A stretch of DNA of 64,000 bases from an uncultured Shimia sp. (GTDB lineage Bacteria; Pseudomonadota; Alphaproteobacteria; Rhodobacterales; Rhodobacteraceae), in the NCBI RefSeq assembly GCF_947498095.1, contig NZ_CANMJE010000002.1:310001-374000 (forward strand). Direction: 5' to 3'. Positions 9,052 to 18,805 of the stretch are shown here, in pieces. The notes below the pieces were generated by a model. The model had not been told where the DNA came from. It worked only from the letters and a program-made list of their open reading frames with translations, and did no database searches. The translations under genes were made by a program, and so were the position numbers. Every line of letters begins with the position of its first letter. The stretch's first letter is position 1.

Positions 9052-9732
9052 TTACGACTTCATGCGCGCATCTTGCCAAGCGCGCGGGGCTTTGAGGAAT
9101 GATTCCACTTCGGAAAGGGTCTCTTCGCTAAAGGCGTTTTGCGCGCGGGCTTCGGCGAGAACATCCCACCAGGTGCAAAGGTAATGCAGGTCGACGCCAT
9201 GATCTCCGAGGGTCTTCGTGGTCTCGGGAAAGATGTCGTAGTAGAAAATCACCGCCGTGTGGCCGCAGGTGGCGCCCGTCTCGCGGATGGCGTCGACAAA
9301 GCTGAGTTTTGAGCCGCCATCGGTCGTTAGGTCTTCAACCAAGAGAACCCGTTCGCCTTCGCTCATGGCGCCTTCGATGCGGGCGTTCTTGCCGTAGCCT
9401 TTGGGTTTTTTGCGTACATAGGTCATGGGCAGAGCCATGCGCTCGGCTACGAGGGCTGCAAAGGGGATGCCCGCGGTTTCGCCGCCCGCGATGTTGTCAA
9501 AGGCCTCAAAGCCTGCATTGCGCATAACGGTCACGGTCAAGAAATCCATCAATGTCGCGCGGATGCGCGGAAATGAGATCAGCTTGCGGCAGTCAATGTA
9601 GCTGGGCGAGGGCAGGCCCGAGGCCAGTGTATAGGGCTCGTCCGTGTTGAAGTTCACCGCGCCGATTTCGAGCAGCATACGGGCCGTAAGGCGGGCCATT
9701 TCCTCTGGCGTGGGGTAGGAGGTGGGGATCAT
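9052..9732 (-). CDS. pyrE: Orotate phosphoribosyltransferase
   Basis: PyrE joins orotate to PRPP to give OMP in pyrimidine synthesis. The PRPP loop is seen as [13 protein letters not shown] near residue 130, with the family segments [13 protein letters not shown] and [12 protein letters not shown]. At 226 residues it is the length usual in Rhodobacteraceae. ATG 9732 follows AGGA by about 9 bases. It sits directly downstream of pyrC, so the two pyrimidine steps are coexpressed. Confidence 0.95.
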   Translation of the reverse strand: MIPTSYPTPEEMARLTARMLLEIGAVNFNTDEPYTLASGLPSPSYIDCRKLISFPRIRATLMDFLTVTVMRNAGFEAFDNIAGGETAGIPFAALVAERMALPMTYVRKKPKGYGKNARIEGAMSEGERVLLVEDLTTDGGSKLSFVDAIRETGATCGHTAVIFYYDIFPETTKTLGDHGVDLHYLCTWWDVLAEARAQNAFSEETLSEVESFLKAPRAWQDARMKS

Positions 9733-9770
9733 GAGAACATCCTGTGAGGTTGGCGCCGGTGGTGCGTGCA

Positions 9771-9806
9771 GATGCCTCCGGCGGGAGTATTTTTGCCAAA
9801 ATGAAG
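9771..9806. repeat. Dispersed intergenic motif, copy 1
   Basis: Between pyrC and pyrE lies a stretch with GCGGGAGTATTTTTG followed by CCAAAATGAAG. A related copy occurs at 22489-22522 (GCGCGAGTACTTTGG then CCAAAATGAAG). Both are intergenic, with similar order and spacing, which suggests a repeated intergenic element of this genome. Confidence 0.55.
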
Positions 9807-9807
9807 G

Positions 9808-10848
9808 TCAGGTCACGTCCCAATAGACCGGGAATCCCGGGTCAAAGACGGTAACGGTGTGCTCTCCGGCGTCGATCTTTGCCGGGAAGATTGTAGCGGT
9901 ATCTGACTTGGTGAGGGTGATCGTGTCTGCATTCACAGGCAGGCCATAAAAGGCAGGGCCGTGGCGCGAGATGAAGCCTTCGAGTTTGTCGAGCGCGCCT
10001 GCCTTTTCGAAGGTCTGCGCAAGAATGGCGAGCGCGTTGGGTGCAGTGAAGCAGCCAGCCGAACAGCATTCGGATTCTTTTGCGTGTGTCGGGTGGGGGG
10101 CGCTGTCTGTGCCCAAAAAGAACCGCGTGTCGCCCGAGGTGGCGGCGGCCAGCAAAGCCTCACGGTGATGGCCACGCTTGAGGATCGGCAAGCAGTAATA
10201 ATGCGGGCGCATGCCGCCAACGAGCATGTCGTTGCGGTCCAGGATCAGGTGCTGAACGGTGATCGTAGCGCCAAGATCGTGGTCATTGGCCAGAACATAA
10301 TCGGCGCCGTCTTTGGTCGTGATATGCTCCATAACGACACGCAGCCCAGGGGTGGCGCGGCGGATCGGATCAAGTACGCGATCAATGAACACGGCCTCGC
10401 GGTCGAAGATGTCGATCTCGGCGTCGGTCACCTCGCCGTGGACGCAAAGCGGCAGGCCGATCTCGGCCATTTTCTCAAGAACATCGCGCACGTTGTCAAA
10501 ATTTGCGACACCGCTTGCAGAATTGGTGGTGGCGCCTGCCGGGTAGAGTTTAACAGCCTTTATCAGACCCGAGGCATGGGCTGCGGCGATATCTGCGGCA
10601 TCGGTGTCCTCGGTCAGGTAACATGTCATCAACGGCTCGAATGAGCTGCCGTCCGGCATGGCGGCCAAGATACGCTCGCGGTAAGCTGCGGCCTGGGCAC
10701 CGGTTACGACCGGAGGCACAAGGTTCGGCATGATGATCGCCCGTGCGAAATGGCGGGCGGTTTCAGGCAAGACGGCGCTGAGCATTGCGCCGTCGCGCAG
10801 ATGCAGATGCCAGTCATCGGGGCGGGCGATGGTCAGGGATGTGCTCAT
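9808..10848 (-). CDS. pyrC: Dihydroorotase
   Basis: Dihydroorotase closes carbamoyl aspartate to dihydroorotate. The zinc ligands HLHLRDG (near residue 14) and a distal ALCVHGEVT-type His, plus TDSAPH with the catalytic Asp near residue 248, mark it as the class II PyrC of the E. coli type, as does the length of 346 residues. It is followed 75 bases downstream by pyrE, and the two form a short pyrimidine operon. Confidence 0.95.
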   Translation of the reverse strand: MSTSLTIARPDDWHLHLRDGAMLSAVLPETARHFARAIIMPNLVPPVVTGAQAAAYRERILAAMPDGSSFEPLMTCYLTEDTDAADIAAAHASGLIKAVKLYPAGATTNSASGVANFDNVRDVLEKMAEIGLPLCVHGEVTDAEIDIFDREAVFIDRVLDPIRRATPGLRVVMEHITTKDGADYVLANDHDLGATITVQHLILDRNDMLVGGMRPHYYCLPILKRGHHREALLAAATSGDTRFFLGTDSAPHPTHAKESECCSAGCFTAPNALAILAQTFEKAGALDKLEGFISRHGPAFYGLPVNADTITLTKSDTATIFPAKIDAGEHTVTVFDPGFPVYWDVT

Positions 10849-10908
10849 GAGGGCCGATTACACAAAACCGGCTTGTGTTTCCAGTGGCAAAGACGCCGCG
10901 CGGTGTGG

Positions 10909-11853
10909 TTATCCAGCCAATCGCCCGTCCACCGCGTCTTTTGCAAGATTGTCGAGGGTCTTGGAAAAACGCGGTGCGGTCATTCGAGAAGTGACATTGG
11001 CGCAGAGCACTGCAGTTAACAAAACCCGTTCGTTCGCTTGCAGACGTCGCAGCAAAGTGCGCAGGTATGGGCCATAATCGCGCCGCGCCCGCAGCAGTTT
11101 GTAAAAGGAAGCGCGGGTGAGGGTTCCCACGCCGGCCTGCACCATGATTCGCAACAGGATTTGCATGTTCATCAATGCGGTTTCTGCCGGGCCGCCCATT
11201 GGCGGCATGGTCAACACATCAACATTGGCTTTGCGAAACAGGGCCGCATGCATGGCGTTTTCGGGCTCATCCGAAGAATAGATGATATGCGCCTTCTCGG
11301 CGGCCTCGATCATTTCCGGTGCATAGCCATAGCGGTCAGTAAAACACAGCTTTCGGGCCGACTTGTGGCGTTTGTCCCAGCCCGCCACCTCGGGTGACAA
11401 GGTCGCATGGGGATTCACGGCCACCACACGCGCTCCGGGGGCCGTGAGGGAATAGGTCGCAGCGGCATAGCCGCAAGACCCTGCACCGTAAAACAGTACG
11501 TGATCGAACTCATCAAAGAACCCGTCATCTGACAGGCGATCAAAAAACGCATAAACGGCTGGGTCGCGGAACCAGCTTTGGCCATGAGACAAGATGCAAA
11601 GGTGCGACCATCCCAATTCGCGCACAAGCTCAAATCCGAGCGGTTGGCCGGTATCTGCGCGTGACTGGATGCTCTCAATGGATTCAAATGTGACCACAAG
11701 CATTGGCTTATCTTCAACGAATGTCGCGAAATGATCTGGGCCGAGGGGCTGAAAATAGCCGTGTTCTTCAGCAATCTCTTCTATGTGTTCCAGCCACTCG
11801 GATGTGGCCAATCCCAACATGGGGGTATCAAAGCCGTTTGGTGCGTCCTGCAT
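10909..11853 (-). CDS. Alpha/beta-hydrolase-like protein of unknown function
   Basis: A 314-residue protein with a central segment HVLFYGAGSCGYAAATYSL (about residues 125-143) that resembles a nucleophile elbow with Ser in GSCG, followed by a strand ARVVAVNPHATL. This suggests an alpha/beta-hydrolase or related Rossmann-like fold. Relatives in Rhodobacteraceae have, as I recall, been labelled phosphoadenosine phosphosulfate reductase, but none of the CysH motifs are here and the true cysH is at 33.5 kb. ATG 11853 follows AGGGA. It is divergent from the MoxR gene. No function is assigned. Confidence 0.55.
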   Translation of the reverse strand: MQDAPNGFDTPMLGLATSEWLEHIEEIAEEHGYFQPLGPDHFATFVEDKPMLVVTFESIESIQSRADTGQPLGFELVRELGWSHLCILSHGQSWFRDPAVYAFFDRLSDDGFFDEFDHVLFYGAGSCGYAAATYSLTAPGARVVAVNPHATLSPEVAGWDKRHKSARKLCFTDRYGYAPEMIEAAEKAHIIYSSDEPENAMHAALFRKANVDVLTMPPMGGPAETALMNMQILLRIMVQAGVGTLTRASFYKLLRARRDYGPYLRTLLRRLQANERVLLTAVLCANVTSRMTAPRFSKTLDNLAKDAVDGRLAG

Positions 11854-12023
11854 GTACTCATTCCCTGGTCGCTGGTCTTGGACACAGCGCGCCCTACACT
11901 ATGCCTCTGACATAGGGGGCCAATAAGGCATAAATAGGGAACCGAGCGCGGTTTTGCAAAGATCACGCGCTTGACCGCGCCGGGCGGCACGTGCAGCCTG
12001 ACGCGGAATAGGAGAGGGGCAAA

Positions 12024-12932
12024 ATGCAGGCATTTGAGAGCATCGACGAGGTTCAATCAGGGCTGGAGCGACAGGGATACGTCTGTAACCGCGCCCTTGC
12101 GACCGTTGTTTTTCTGTCCCTCCGTCTGGGGCGACCCCTATTTCTGGAAGGAGAGGCAGGCGTCGGCAAGACCGAAATTGCCAAGGCGATTGCCGCAGCT
12201 CTCGGGCGCAACTTGATCCGTCTGCAATGTTACGAAGGCTTGGACGCGTCTTCGGCCGTTTATGAGTGGAACTTTGCCGCGCAGATGATTGCGATTCGCA
12301 CCGCTGAAGCCTCCGGTCAGGCAGATCGTTCCATGTTGAACGCGGAACTCTTTGGCCCGGATTATCTGGTTGAGAGGCCACTGTTGCAGGCAATGCAGCC
12401 AGACCCTGCCGGGCCACCGGTTCTGTTGATCGACGAGTTGGATCGCACTGACGAACCGTTTGAGGCCTTTCTCTTGGAAGCGCTCAGCGATTTTCAGGTG
12501 ACGATTCCCGAGATTGGTACGATCAAAGCGCCTGAGCCGCCCATCGTAATTGTCACGTCGAACCGGACCCGCGAGGTACATGATGCGCTTAAACGGCGGT
12601 GCCTCTATCACTGGGTCGATTATCCGAACTTTGATCGCGAGATCGCCATCCTGCAGTCGCGCGCGCCCGAGGCTGCCGAAGCCCTCAGCCGCGAGGTGGT
12701 GGCCTTTGTGCAGGCCTTGCGTGGCGAGGACCTGTTCAAGAAACCCGGTGTCGCGGAAACGATTGATTGGGCCAAGTGCCTGTTGGCGCTGGACGTCATA
12801 ACGCTCAGCCCCGAATTGATCGCTGACACGTTGGGGGCAATTCTGAAGTATCAGGATGACATTGCCAAACTGCAGGGAGCCGAGGCGAAACGTGTGCTGG
12901 ATCAGGCGCGCGCGACACTCGAACCAGCCTGA
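12024..12932 (+). CDS. coxD: MoxR-type AAA+ ATPase (CoxD-like)
   Basis: A 302-residue AAA+ ATPase of the MoxR family with Walker A GEAGVGKTE near residue 40, Walker B VLLIDELDRTD near residue 135 and an Arg-Arg pair (LKRRCLYHW) at the arginine-finger position. In carbon monoxide dehydrogenase operons the CoxD member works with the VWA protein CoxE to mature the CuMo or Mo active site of CoxL. The VWA gene follows after 5 bases, the same pairing. A clear ribosome site GGAGAGGGG precedes the ATG. Gene symbol is by context. Confidence 0.82.
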   Translation: MQAFESIDEVQSGLERQGYVCNRALATVVFLSLRLGRPLFLEGEAGVGKTEIAKAIAAALGRNLIRLQCYEGLDASSAVYEWNFAAQMIAIRTAEASGQADRSMLNAELFGPDYLVERPLLQAMQPDPAGPPVLLIDELDRTDEPFEAFLLEALSDFQVTIPEIGTIKAPEPPIVIVTSNRTREVHDALKRRCLYHWVDYPNFDREIAILQSRAPEAAEALSREVVAFVQALRGEDLFKKPGVAETIDWAKCLLALDVITLSPELIADTLGAILKYQDDIAKLQGAEAKRVLDQARATLEPA

Positions 12933-12937
12933 CGCGC

Positions 12938-14203
12938 ATGTCCGAAGCGGCCCACCTAGAAATTCCCGAGGATCCCCGGCTCACACACAATATCACGTGG
13001 TTCGCACGGGCGTTGCGTAAGGCCGGGCTGCGTATCGGGCCGGGTCGGATTATCGACGCAGTGCGCGCGGTTGAGGCGGCAGGTTTCACCTCAAAACAAG
13101 ATTTCTATTGGACTTTGCACGCCTGTTTTGTGTCCCGGCCCGAACATCGCGCTGTGTTTGCTCAGGTTTTTCGCCTCTATTGGCGCGATCCTCAGTTTCT
13201 TGAGCATATGATGGCGGCACTGTTACCTGCAGTACGCGGCGTTCAGGAAGAGCGTGCGGCCAACGCGGGCGAAAAACGGGCAGCCGAGGCATTGCTGGAT
13301 GGTGTTGAGCGCGATTTGCCTAAGACGTCTGAGCAAGAAAATGACGGTGAGACGCAGATCGAGATTGATGCGTCACTGACCATGTCGTCCGAGGAACGTC
13401 TGCGCAGCCTCGACTTTGAGCAGATGAGCACCGATGAGATCGCCGCCGCCAAACGTATGTTGGCGCGCCTGAACCTGCCCGTGAAACCCATTCTGTCGCG
13501 ACGTGGGATACCTGATCTGCACGGAGCGCGCGCCGATTGGCGACGGACTCTGAGGGCGGCGATGCGTCAGGGGGGGGACATCCAGACTCTCTCTCGGCAA
13601 AAGCCACGTCCTCGCTGGCCCAATTTGGTGGTGCTCTGCGATATCTCCGGCTCAATGAGCCAATACAGCCGCATGGTTTTGCATTTTCTTCATGCCGTTG
13701 CGAACCAGAAAGGCGCGGGCTGGGCGCGTGTTTATGGCTTTACCTTTGGAACCCGGCTGACAAATATCTCGCGCCATTTGGCTACCCGTGACGTCGATCA
13801 CGCGCTGGCCTCGGCCGGTGCCGAGGCTCAGGATTGGGAGGGTGGTACCCGCATTGGCGATTGCCTGCACAGCTTCAATCGCGATTGGTCACGACGGGTC
13901 ATGGGGCAGGGCGCTGTTGTGCTGCTGATCACCGATGGTCTGGATCGTGGTGACCCAAAGGCTTTGGCGCGTGAGATGCAACGATTACACCTGAGTGCGC
14001 GGCGACTGATCTGGTTGAACCCTTTGTTACGCTGGGATGGTTTTGCCCCCAAAGCGCAGGGCATTCAAACAATGCTGCCGCATGTAGACAGTTTCCGAGC
14101 TGGCCATTCGATAGCCTCTTTGGAAGATCTTGCGTCAGCGATTTCGCGTCCCGACGATGCCGGGGAAAAGGCGCGTCTGATGGCGAGCCTCGGCGCAGGT
14201 TAA
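12938..14203 (+). CDS. coxE: VWA domain protein (CoxE-like)
   Basis: A 421-residue CoxE-like protein. The C-terminal half carries a von Willebrand A domain with the MIDAS start VVLCDISGSMSQ (about residues 229-240), and the Asp-x-Ser-x-Ser metal-binding pattern is intact; a second part DITDGLDRGD fits the distal MIDAS site. The N-terminal half (Arg-Ala-Leu-Arg-Lys-Ala-Gly-Leu) is typical of the family. It partners with the MoxR ATPase encoded just upstream, in maturation of the molybdenum hydroxylase encoded further on. Confidence 0.82.
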   Translation: MSEAAHLEIPEDPRLTHNITWFARALRKAGLRIGPGRIIDAVRAVEAAGFTSKQDFYWTLHACFVSRPEHRAVFAQVFRLYWRDPQFLEHMMAALLPAVRGVQEERAANAGEKRAAEALLDGVERDLPKTSEQENDGETQIEIDASLTMSSEERLRSLDFEQMSTDEIAAAKRMLARLNLPVKPILSRRGIPDLHGARADWRRTLRAAMRQGGDIQTLSRQKPRPRWPNLVVLCDISGSMSQYSRMVLHFLHAVANQKGAGWARVYGFTFGTRLTNISRHLATRDVDHALASAGAEAQDWEGGTRIGDCLHSFNRDWSRRVMGQGAVVLLITDGLDRGDPKALAREMQRLHLSARRLIWLNPLLRWDGFAPKAQGIQTMLPHVDSFRAGHSIASLEDLASAISRPDDAGEKARLMASLGAG

Positions 14204-14551
14204 GACCGGGGACGTGCCTTGTTACACGTTGCGCATGGTCTTCTTTGCCGGTCGCTCTAAATGAACCCTTGGCCGTTATGGAACGCGCGAGGCGTCGGAA
14301 CATCCGTTCCCGCGCCAAGGTCACTCTCGGGACCTCCAATTGGTGCCGACATAGCTGGTCAAATGCTCTTATGGGGGCGTACCCGGGCATCGCTTGGGGT
14401 CTGTCCGCCCCACAGCTATGGCCTCGGGCTTTAGGTGTGGGGTTACCCTGCTAGGGGACGCAACCAAGAGGGTCACAGGTCCGGTATCTACGGGATCTGG
14501 GCCGGCTCTCCCCCAGGAGCCGGCCAAAGCCACAACCCCCATCGTTTTTGT
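14204..14551. other. 348-base gap with no recognised gene
   Basis: No convincing coding frame or known RNA is seen. The region lies between the 3' ends of coxE (plus) and the SEL1-like gene (minus), so terminators would be expected. The only clear structure is the hairpin at 14500-14525. Confidence 0.5.
14500..14525. terminator. Hairpin between convergent genes
   Basis: A perfect 9 bp inverted repeat (GGCCGGCTC with GAGCCGGCC, 14500-14508 and 14517-14525) with an 8 nt loop. There is no T run directly after it on either strand, so termination is inferred from position only. Confidence 0.4.
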
Positions 14552-15625
14552 CTATTGCGAGTTTTCGGCAAGCATTTCCATAGCCTCGTGCGAGCCAAAG
14601 AGGCTAAAGGCAAAAGTTCTGGCCTGAGCATTTGACGTTGTTGCACGGGTCTGAAAGCGAAAAACGATGGCGGCTCCGGCTTTGATGGCCTCCAAAGAAG
14701 ACTCCCTGCTGTCTCGGGGAAGCGTCAGCACTATCCGCTGAATTTGGCTGCCCGCAGCGTCTTTATCAGATGTTATGCAACTGTCTTGCTGGCAGGACAT
14801 AACAGGGATCTGAACCAGATCACCGTTGCCAGGGTCCACGTGGACGTCAAAAAACCGCACAATAGGATCGGCTGAGACGACGCTCATTCCCAGCAACAAG
14901 CGATTGAACAAGGGGTCAACACCAACAAAGACCCGCCCCAATGGAAGACCGCGATCGAAGTATTCCCAATAGGCCATCCGCATGCCGCTGAAATGCGTGC
15001 TGTATTGGGTGAAGCTCCACGGATGTTGATTGGGGTGAGGTCGGCTTGTGGGGATGCTCGCCTGTTCTAGTTGATCTCTTAGCCGTTCGATGTCTTTTCC
15101 ATCGGCCCCTAACTCCAACGCCAAGTGTAACATCTCGCGAGCCCGTGTCGGATTTTTGGGCATGTGCGTCCCGCTGACGTACTCAAGCCCCAGCGCGATC
15201 GCTGCGCCACCATATTGCTGTCGCATTGCGCGATAGAAATAGTCATGCGCATAGTCGTGATCCTGCACCACCAAAAGCCCTTTGGTAAGTCGCTTGGCAT
15301 AGTTCAACAGGGCGATTGGGTAGCCAGCCTGCGCAGACCCGTATTGTAAATCCACTGCAGCACTTTGAGGGTAATCTTTGTAGTTACATTTTTTGGTCAG
15401 GATGAGCCAAGCCATGCTGTTCATCGCAACCGGATGGTTTTCCATCATTGCTTTGCTACGCAATTCCTCAATCGCACCTCTATCTTCTTGGCACGCGCGT
15501 TTTGAGAGAGCTGAGTAATACTCACGCTGCTCTTGCAACTGAGGTTCAAGGGTCTCAGCCAAAGCGGGTGTTGCGATTGCAAAAAACAGGACAAGGCGAG
15601 CGGCGTGCAAGATGGGGTAAGGCAT
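14552..15625 (-). CDS. Secreted SEL1/TPR-like repeat protein
   Basis: A 357-residue protein with a signal peptide (residues 1-23, cut after PALAE-type Ala). Residues about 60-190 contain SEL1-like helical repeats (for example SMAWLILTKKCN...AAVDLQYGSAQAGYPIALLNYAKRL and GGAAIALGLEYVSGTH), the type used for periplasmic protein contacts. The C-terminal 160 residues form a domain I do not recognise. It is on the strand opposite to the surrounding cox cluster genes and divergent from xdhC, with no evident tie to them. Confidence 0.65.
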   Translation of the reverse strand: MPYPILHAARLVLFFAIATPALAETLEPQLQEQREYYSALSKRACQEDRGAIEELRSKAMMENHPVAMNSMAWLILTKKCNYKDYPQSAAVDLQYGSAQAGYPIALLNYAKRLTKGLLVVQDHDYAHDYFYRAMRQQYGGAAIALGLEYVSGTHMPKNPTRAREMLHLALELGADGKDIERLRDQLEQASIPTSRPHPNQHPWSFTQYSTHFSGMRMAYWEYFDRGLPLGRVFVGVDPLFNRLLLGMSVVSADPIVRFFDVHVDPGNGDLVQIPVMSCQQDSCITSDKDAAGSQIQRIVLTLPRDSRESSLEAIKAGAAIVFRFQTRATTSNAQARTFAFSLFGSHEAMEMLAENSQ

Positions 15626-15768
15626 TCTGGTGTCCTCTAGCGTGTTTGCCCCAAAATTTGTCAGCTTTTTGTCTCATGTCAATTCCATGTCCATGGGGTT
15701 GAGTGGCAGCTCTGGCTTGTCTTCAACGCACTCAAAGCCCATCTTGTGGCTCTATGAATGAGGATGAC

Positions 15769-16737
15769 ATGAAACACACTGCACGAGGTGCCCCGGAACT
15801 GGCACTGGATTGGCACCGCGCAGGACGTGGGGCTGCTCTGGCGACTGTGATTGAGACATGGGGATCAGCACCGCGTCGCACGGGGTCTCAGATGGTGGTC
15901 TCCGGGGATGGACAGATCGAGGGATCGGTGTCTGGCGGCTGTGTCGAAGGCGCGGTGATGGTCGAAGCCTTGGAGTCACTTGAGGATGGCAAGGGGCGGT
16001 TGCTGGAGTTTGGTGTCAGCGACGGAGATGCTTTTGCTGTTGGACTGGCCTGCGGAGGAACTATCCGGGTTCTGGTGGAACCCGTGGGCGCAGTGTTGGC
16101 AGAAGATGTTTTGCAGGAGCTGGTCACCGCACGGGCAGAGCGGCGCCCCGTCGCCTATGTCTGCGATCCGTCGACTGGTGGTGGGATGTTGACCTGCGAG
16201 GGTCATGAAACGCAGTTTCGAATGGACCGATCAGGCGTCGAAGAGAGCGGCGAATTTGTTGCCATTCATAACCCGCCTTTGCGAGTTGCCATTGTCGGAG
16301 CCGTGCATATCGCGCAGGCGCTAGTCCCAATGGCGCGGATTGCAGGCTATGATCCAATTATCGTCGATCCGCGCAGTGCATTTGGCTCTGAGGCGCGGTT
16401 TCCCGGCGAAACCATCTTGGAAGACTGGCCGGACGAAGCCATGCAACAGATTGGGCTGGATACCCGAACCGCGCTGGTTTTGCTGACCCATGATCCCAAA
16501 CTGGACGATCCGGCGCTGCAGATCGCCCTGCGATCAGACGTGTTCTACATCGGTGCGCTGGGCTCAAAACGCACCCATGCATCGCGCGTGCAGCGGCTCT
16601 CCGAGGCTGGGTTCTCAGAGACTGAGATCGCACGCATTCACGGCCCCGTTGGCTTGGACATCGGGGCAGCAAGCCCATCTGAGATTGCCCTGTCGATCCT
16701 GTCTGAAATGGTTCAGGTTCTGAGGATGGGCGCATGA
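15769..16737 (+). CDS. xdhC: XdhC/CoxI family maturation protein
   Basis: XdhC-type proteins bind the molybdenum cofactor and help insert (and sulfurate) it into xanthine dehydrogenase-like enzymes. The N-terminal XdhC_CoxI domain has ETWGSAPRRTGSQM and SVSGGCVEGAV (Cys in the family motif), and the C-terminal Rossmann domain has AIVGAVHIAQ, DPR and GALGSKRTHASR. The start ATG 15769 follows GAGGATGAC; the open frame reaches upstream to 15703 without a better ribosome site. 322 residues fit a full-length two-domain XdhC. It overlaps the next gene by 4 bases. Confidence 0.88.
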   Translation: MKHTARGAPELALDWHRAGRGAALATVIETWGSAPRRTGSQMVVSGDGQIEGSVSGGCVEGAVMVEALESLEDGKGRLLEFGVSDGDAFAVGLACGGTIRVLVEPVGAVLAEDVLQELVTARAERRPVAYVCDPSTGGGMLTCEGHETQFRMDRSGVEESGEFVAIHNPPLRVAIVGAVHIAQALVPMARIAGYDPIIVDPRSAFGSEARFPGETILEDWPDEAMQQIGLDTRTALVLLTHDPKLDDPALQIALRSDVFYIGALGSKRTHASRVQRLSEAGFSETEIARIHGPVGLDIGAASPSEIALSILSEMVQVLRMGA

Positions 16738-17762
16738 GGTTTGGCCCTGTCGTGCTGGATCAGGCAGAGGGCGCAGTTCTGGCCCATTCTCTGCGTGCCT
16801 TGGACCGTCCTTATGACATGCAAATGACCTATCGAATTGCAAAGGGGACACGGCTTACACGAATCCACATTGATGATCTTGCCGCCGAAGGTCACGAGAC
16901 TGTGGTTGTGGCATTCCTTGAGGCTGGCGATGTGCCTGAAGACAGGGCAGCGGAACGCCTCGCGCAGGCTATTCTGACTGCGTCTAAGGGGCATGGACTT
17001 CGGGCCTCAGGCGCAGGTGCCGGGCGGGTCAACCTCTATACCACGGGCTGCGGCGTGGCCCGGGTGGATGCAAAGATCATCAACGCCATCAATGCGATTG
17101 ACCCGATGATAACGATCGCTACGGTTCCCGATTTCCACCGGGTAGATGCTGACGGGATGATCGCCACGATCAAAATCATTTCCTACGCGGTCCCCGAGAC
17201 CAATCTGGTCAAAGCCTGCGACATTGCCCAGGGTGGCCTGCGTGTAGCGCCGCCGGTTTTTGGTTCTGCCACGCTTATCGAGACAACGGTTGGGCCCGAG
17301 GCGCCGTCTGATAAGGGGCGAAGCGCTATGTTGGGGCGCGTTCAGCGCATGGGCATGATGCTTCAGGATCGCGTTTTGGTGCCACATCGCCCGGAGTCTT
17401 TGGCGGATGCGATCCAGAGCGCCACGGGCGAGATCGTTTTTGTTCTTACTGCCTCTGCCACGTCTGATGTGCATGATGTGGCGCCTGAAGCCGTGCGTCT
17501 TGCGGGCGGCGAGATTGAGCGGTTTGGCATGCCTGTTGATCCGGGTAATCTGTTGTTTCTGGGCCGTTGCAAGGGGCGTCCGGTGATCGGGCTGCCGGGT
17601 TGTGCACGCTCTCCGGCGCTGAACGGCGCAGATTGGGTTCTGGAACGGATCATCTGCGGAATTGATGTTACGGCGTCCGATATTGCTGCAATGGGAGTCG
17701 GCGGCTTGCTCAAGGAAATCCCGACTCGCCCCATGCCGCGCGAGCGTGTTGAGCGGGGTTAG
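16734..17762 (+). CDS. Molybdopterin-binding protein (MoCF domain)
   Basis: A 342-residue protein with an N-terminal region (RALDRPYDMQMTYRIAKGTRL) and a MoCF/MoeA-like molybdopterin-binding core containing FVLTASATSDVHDVAPEAV and GLPGCARSPALNGADWVLERI. Relatives in rhizobia often continue into a MobA/MocA-like nucleotidyltransferase domain of about 190 residues; here the protein ends at 342, so only the first half is present. It overlaps xdhC (ATGA) and likely handles Mo cofactor for CoxL. Exact reaction unknown. Confidence 0.75.
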   Translation: MRFGPVVLDQAEGAVLAHSLRALDRPYDMQMTYRIAKGTRLTRIHIDDLAAEGHETVVVAFLEAGDVPEDRAAERLAQAILTASKGHGLRASGAGAGRVNLYTTGCGVARVDAKIINAINAIDPMITIATVPDFHRVDADGMIATIKIISYAVPETNLVKACDIAQGGLRVAPPVFGSATLIETTVGPEAPSDKGRSAMLGRVQRMGMMLQDRVLVPHRPESLADAIQSATGEIVFVLTASATSDVHDVAPEAVRLAGGEIERFGMPVDPGNLLFLGRCKGRPVIGLPGCARSPALNGADWVLERIICGIDVTASDIAAMGVGGLLKEIPTRPMPRERVERG

Positions 17763-17892
17763 AAGGCTTAAAAATAGGCAATCGCAAGGGAATTTATTGA
17801 CCATTCAGAAAAAAAGGTTCTCAGAGTCGCCGCCCCGTGTTTAACTTCGAGGTCTATAAAGACCAAAAAGAAGAACAATCTGGGAGGAGCCA

Positions 17893-18378
17893 ATGTCACA
17901 GGTCACAATGACCGTGAATGGCAAGACTGCGTCCGGCGATGTCGAAGGCCGCACCTTGCTAAGCCACTTTTTGAGAGAAACACTAAACCTTACAGGAACC
18001 CATGTGGGCTGTGACACCAGCCAATGCGGGGCCTGTGTGGTGCACGTGAACGGAGAAGCCGTCAAAGCCTGCACGATGCTGGCTGCCGAAGCCGATGGTG
18101 CATCGGTCGACACGATTGAGGGGCAAGCCAATGCTGACGGATCCCTGAACGTGATCCAACAAGCGTTTCAGGACCATCATGGTCTGCAATGCGGGTTCTG
18201 CACCCCAGGCATGGTGATGTCGACCGCAGCTCTGCTCAAGGATAATCCGAAGCCAAGCGAGGCGGAAATTCGCGATTATCTGGAAGGTAATATCTGCCGG
18301 TGCACCGGGTATCACAACATCGTCAAGGCCATTCTGGCTGCGTCCGGTCAGGATGTTTCTGCAGTGGCGGCTGAATGA
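17893..18378 (+). CDS. coxS: CO dehydrogenase-like small [2Fe-2S] subunit
   Basis: A 161-residue iron-sulfur subunit of a molybdenum hydroxylase. The plant-type cluster cysteines are Cys40, Cys45, Cys48 and Cys60; the helical-domain cluster cysteines are Cys100, Cys103, Cys135 and Cys137 (QCGFCTPG and NICRCTGYH). It moves electrons from the Mo centre to the FAD subunit. It follows the molybdopterin-binding gene by 130 bases, with GGGAGGAG before the ATG, so it probably starts its own transcript. Two small genes separate it from coxL. Confidence 0.92.
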   Translation: MSQVTMTVNGKTASGDVEGRTLLSHFLRETLNLTGTHVGCDTSQCGACVVHVNGEAVKACTMLAAEADGASVDTIEGQANADGSLNVIQQAFQDHHGLQCGFCTPGMVMSTAALLKDNPKPSEAEIRDYLEGNICRCTGYHNIVKAILAASGQDVSAVAAE

Positions 18379-18740
18379 TGAGTTGGCTAAATGCGTTAGG
18401 ATTGAGCGCCGCGCTTGCTTTGCCATCTGCGCTGCTGGCCGAAGGGTATTCCGTCGTGGATCTTGGCGTAACAAGCAGCGAGAGCGATTGTATGGCTCAG
18501 GCAGAATCCGTGCTTGAAAGATACAAGGATACGCTTGGCGCCTCTAGTGTCAGCTCGGGCACCTGGGTTGTCTACGGCTGGGACATGGAGCCCGGCGATC
18601 AGGACGTTGTGATCACCTGTGTCGGGTCAACATCTGGGGAGGTTGAGAACCGTGCCGTTTTGGTAATTCACGGCGCCAAAAGCGAAACGGAGCGCTTTAC
18701 AACCCGCGACGTACTCAAGGGGTATTGGCAGGCATATTAA
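18375..18740 (+). CDS. Small secreted protein inside the cox operon, copy A
   Basis: A 121-residue protein with a signal peptide of about 22 residues and a mature part starting [10 protein letters not shown]. Two cysteines in the mature part (in SDCMAQ and ITCVGS) could form a disulfide in the periplasm. Shared with copy B are [20 protein letters not shown] and the C-terminal KGYW-x-AY. Its ATG overlaps the coxS stop codon, so it is coupled to coxS. I know no function for the family; the position suggests a link to the hydroxylase or to its inducer. Confidence 0.7.
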   Translation: MMSWLNALGLSAALALPSALLAEGYSVVDLGVTSSESDCMAQAESVLERYKDTLGASSVSSGTWVVYGWDMEPGDQDVVITCVGSTSGEVENRAVLVIHGAKSETERFTTRDVLKGYWQAY

Positions 18741-18805
18741 GGCAAATGCTTGCTAATACCGGAACTTGAAATCACGACACATTTATCGTTTGGGAGGGAA
18801 TTTTC

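Noticed and set aside
9961-10644. 227-residue plus-strand frame opposite pyrC
   Set aside because: Antisense shadow; pyrC is intact with all active-site motifs.
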